The position numbers and the translations under genes were made by a program. The notes under the pieces are model-generated. The model saw only the letters and a list, made by a program, of their open reading frames with translations, did no database searches and was not told the origin of the DNA. Below, piece after piece: positions 62,000 through 64,000 of a stretch of DNA of 64,000 nt; the stretch's first letter is position 1; each line of letters begins with the position of its first letter. Location: NCBI RefSeq assembly GCF_025698545.1, contig NC_068572.1, positions 3,286,001-3,350,000 of the forward strand, written 5' to 3'. Source of the stretch: Gossypium raimondii. Taxonomy: Eukaryota > Streptophyta > Magnoliopsida > Malvales > Malvaceae.

Positions 62000-63572
62000 A
62001 TTGACGCTTTTAGCTCTGGTATTGTAATTTTATGGTCTCTCAATGTTCTCAGTTTCCATAGACATACTTCTTTTCTTGTTTGAACCCCATGGACTTCATT
62101 TTGTTTGAACTTTTGTTGCCCTTTAATTAACTTCTATGCACAGCGAGTGATTCCCTACAAAGAAGTAAATTATTTTCTTGTTAAACTTCCTATCTTAGGA
62201 CTGAACATGCATATCACTTGATATTGCTGTGATTTTTTACTTATTATGATGCATGTTTAGACCTGTTCATTAGGATTTTAGGTGTGTAAAAATACATACC
62301 TGATTGATATTGAAGGACTCTTGTCTCCTTTATCTTGATGTGGTGAAAGTCTTCCTATGTGCTGAATATTCATGTTATTGAATTTCCTCATCTGGATAGC
62401 GATTCTCACCACTCATCACCATTACAACTCCAGTAGGTTAAATTGGCTGATTTGAGCACTCGGAAATCTTGTACTTGTTTTTCTGTCATGGTGGTAATTA
62501 ACCAGAACTTTTCCTAGATTTCTAAAAAAAAATGTTTTTCATAACCCCCCAGCATTTGGCTGTTGGATCCAGTGCTGGATACACTAAACACGCCCATAAA
62601 TGTCAACCTTCTCCAGTTAAAACTTAGAAGTTTGTTCATATGCACATTTTAAAATTCAACTATTAGTGTTGTCTTTTTAAATGCTCTTGATGTGAGAAAA
62701 TTGTATGAACCTAAAATGACTCACTTTAGATGTGATGTTATCACCTTGTGAAATCATAAATGCTATATCTTTTGTCTTCACATTCATGTTATTGCTCTTT
62801 TACATGATTTAATATGATAATAATCTAATTGAAATGCTTTAAAAGAATTATCATCTCTGAAGAATGAAAAAGCCTCGAAATGTGGCTAGCTAATAGTGGC
62901 AATGTTCCTTTTTCCTCTATTGCTGAAGCTGTTCTAAAATTTTGCAATTATCCAAAAGGGGGGAAAAAGGGCCTTAAAAAACATTGAGGCTTTGCTGTGG
63001 CATTGTTATTCTGAAAAATACTTTTTATTGCAGGCAAGGTCCCTCATTTCCAAGCTAACTGAGGAGAAAAACTCTGCCATTCAGCAAAATAGCAAGCTTC
63101 AGCAAGAACTGGTAAGTTAATCCTCTATTTTCTGCGAGTTTCTGGCAGTTCACTTTGGAATTATATATTCGGGGTCCTCAACTTATAACAGAAATGTTAA
63201 AGGAATTTAAGGACCAATTGCTAATATACTAGCTATATAAGTGCATCATCATTCATCTGTGACCTTAGCCAAAAAAATCATTCCTCCACAGTCGTGGTTC
63301 TGTTGTCAAAAACTACTTATCATTGTCATTTTTTTTATCGAAACTGAGAATGACAATGCAAAACTTTAAAAAGGAAATGGGATCTAAAAAAGAGAATAAT
63401 AATAGAGAAAACGTTTATGTTAATTGCTTTATTACATTGCACATTGCAATTTGATTTGCAGGAACTGTTGAGACGCGAAGCCAAAAGAAACCGAAGTGGT
63501 ATTCCATTCATTTATGTATTTCTTGTGGGCTTGATCGGCATCATTTTGGGATACCTATTGAAAAGAACATGA
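60763..63572 (+). CDS. PVA12: VAP27/PVA12-like vesicle-associated membrane protein-associated protein (241 aa, 8 exons)
   Basis: Exons 60763-60814, 60967-61037, 61140-61221, 61420-61535, 61609-61773, 61871-61921, 63034-63111 and 63462-63572, all GT...AG and in phase; product 241 residues, against 239 recalled for Arabidopsis PVA12. Residues about 6-125 form the major sperm protein domain, with KTTNPKKYCVRPNTGVV, the FFAT-binding region. A Ser/Pro-rich linker (REGSEEGSSPRASVSD) follows, then a short coiled coil (about 180-213) and a C-terminal membrane anchor (219-238) with a GLIGIILG dimerisation-type motif. VAP27 proteins sit in the ER membrane and tether it to the plasma membrane, actin and lipid-transfer proteins. 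The exon 3 donor is phase 1. The gene is intact. Confidence 0.96.
61927..61997. repeat. (CT)12(CA)23 compound microsatellite in VAP27 intron 6
   Basis: Twelve CT units (61927-61950) run directly into about 23 CA units (61951-61997). The tract begins five bases after the splice donor at 61922. Confidence 0.97.
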
Positions 63573-64000
63573 CCACCACCGTGTTACACATTCTTCGTTG
63601 TTCTTCGATGCAACTTCCATGGCTGGGAAAAGAAAAGAAATTTGGAAAATTGGTAAGGTAACTGGTAGCTTATTCTGCCGGAATGTAGTGCACTGCTTAT
63701 TGATCTGTATGGAGGACTAGCAAAAAAAAAAAAAAACATGTGAAGAGCGTTGTTTGTTCACTGTATTTCCGTGCATTATTTAGGAAAACTAACTCTTTAT
63801 TGCTGATGGTAGGGGTTAAAGTCTAGGGTTTCTCGTTCATGCGCTTTGATGGATTGGTTATAAATCAGTCCTATCTTTAGATTTTTTACGTTTCTCCTTT
63901 TTTCTTGTACCTTATTTTAATTCTCCCCAACGAATCTTTTGCATTGCTATGATGGAAAATTCTACCCTACGCTTAAAAAAATATATACTAAATTTGGTAT
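63573..64000 (+). other. VAP27 3' untranslated region and flank
   Basis: Sequence after the VAP27 stop codon. It should hold the 3' untranslated region; a run of A at about 63722-63736 is genomic. No further gene is supported before the window ends. Confidence 0.5.

Overview
This window is plant nuclear DNA, most probably from a eudicot of the mallow family, with cotton (Gossypium) as my best guess. The evidence is the set of intron-rich plant genes, the very AT-rich intergenic DNA, and several repeat families whose sequences look like those I associate with cotton. The species call is an inference from memory. Six host genes can be modelled. Most of the remaining sequence is transposable elements, many of them nested.

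Layout. 1-5549: a degenerate Ty1/Copia retrotransposon on the minus strand, with both LTRs. 5771-6022: a hAT-type MITE. 6495-6900 (+): a two-exon gene for a 101-residue membrane protein resembling TMEM242. 9694-16927 (-): a 19-exon HUB1/BRE1-like histone H2B ubiquitin ligase of 876 residues. 18501-22326 (-): an 8-exon alpha/beta hydrolase of 501 residues. 24717-28263 (+): a 4-exon PLAC8 protein of 254 residues. 28535-31070: further MITEs. 31719-33083 (+): an intronless four-finger C2H2 zinc-finger protein with an EAR repression motif. 35136-47733: a 12.6-kb CACTA (En/Spm) DNA transposon with 3-bp target duplications, GC-rich palindromic subterminal arrays, a broken TnpD-like transposase and a better preserved TnpA-like gene. 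50179-60489: a TIR element split by a LINE, which is itself split by two solo LTRs. 60763-63572 (+): an 8-exon VAP27/PVA12-like ER membrane tether of 241 residues.

The host genes HUB1, alpha/beta hydrolase, PLAC8, C2H2 zinc finger and VAP27 occur in the order I recall for Arabidopsis chromosome 2 (about At2g44950 to At2g45140). The window therefore looks like a conserved gene block stretched by transposons rather than a functional cluster. The genes act in unrelated processes: chromatin marking, a hydrolase of unknown substrate, a membrane cysteine-rich protein, transcriptional repression, and ER contact sites.

I saw no tRNA, rRNA, CRISPR array or organellar insertion. The most interesting material is the nested transposon architecture, where exact target-site duplications let the order of insertion be read, and the internal organisation of the CACTA element, including telomere-like repeats. 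Intron-exon models were built by hand from splice signals and reading-frame continuity. Untranslated regions were not delimited.
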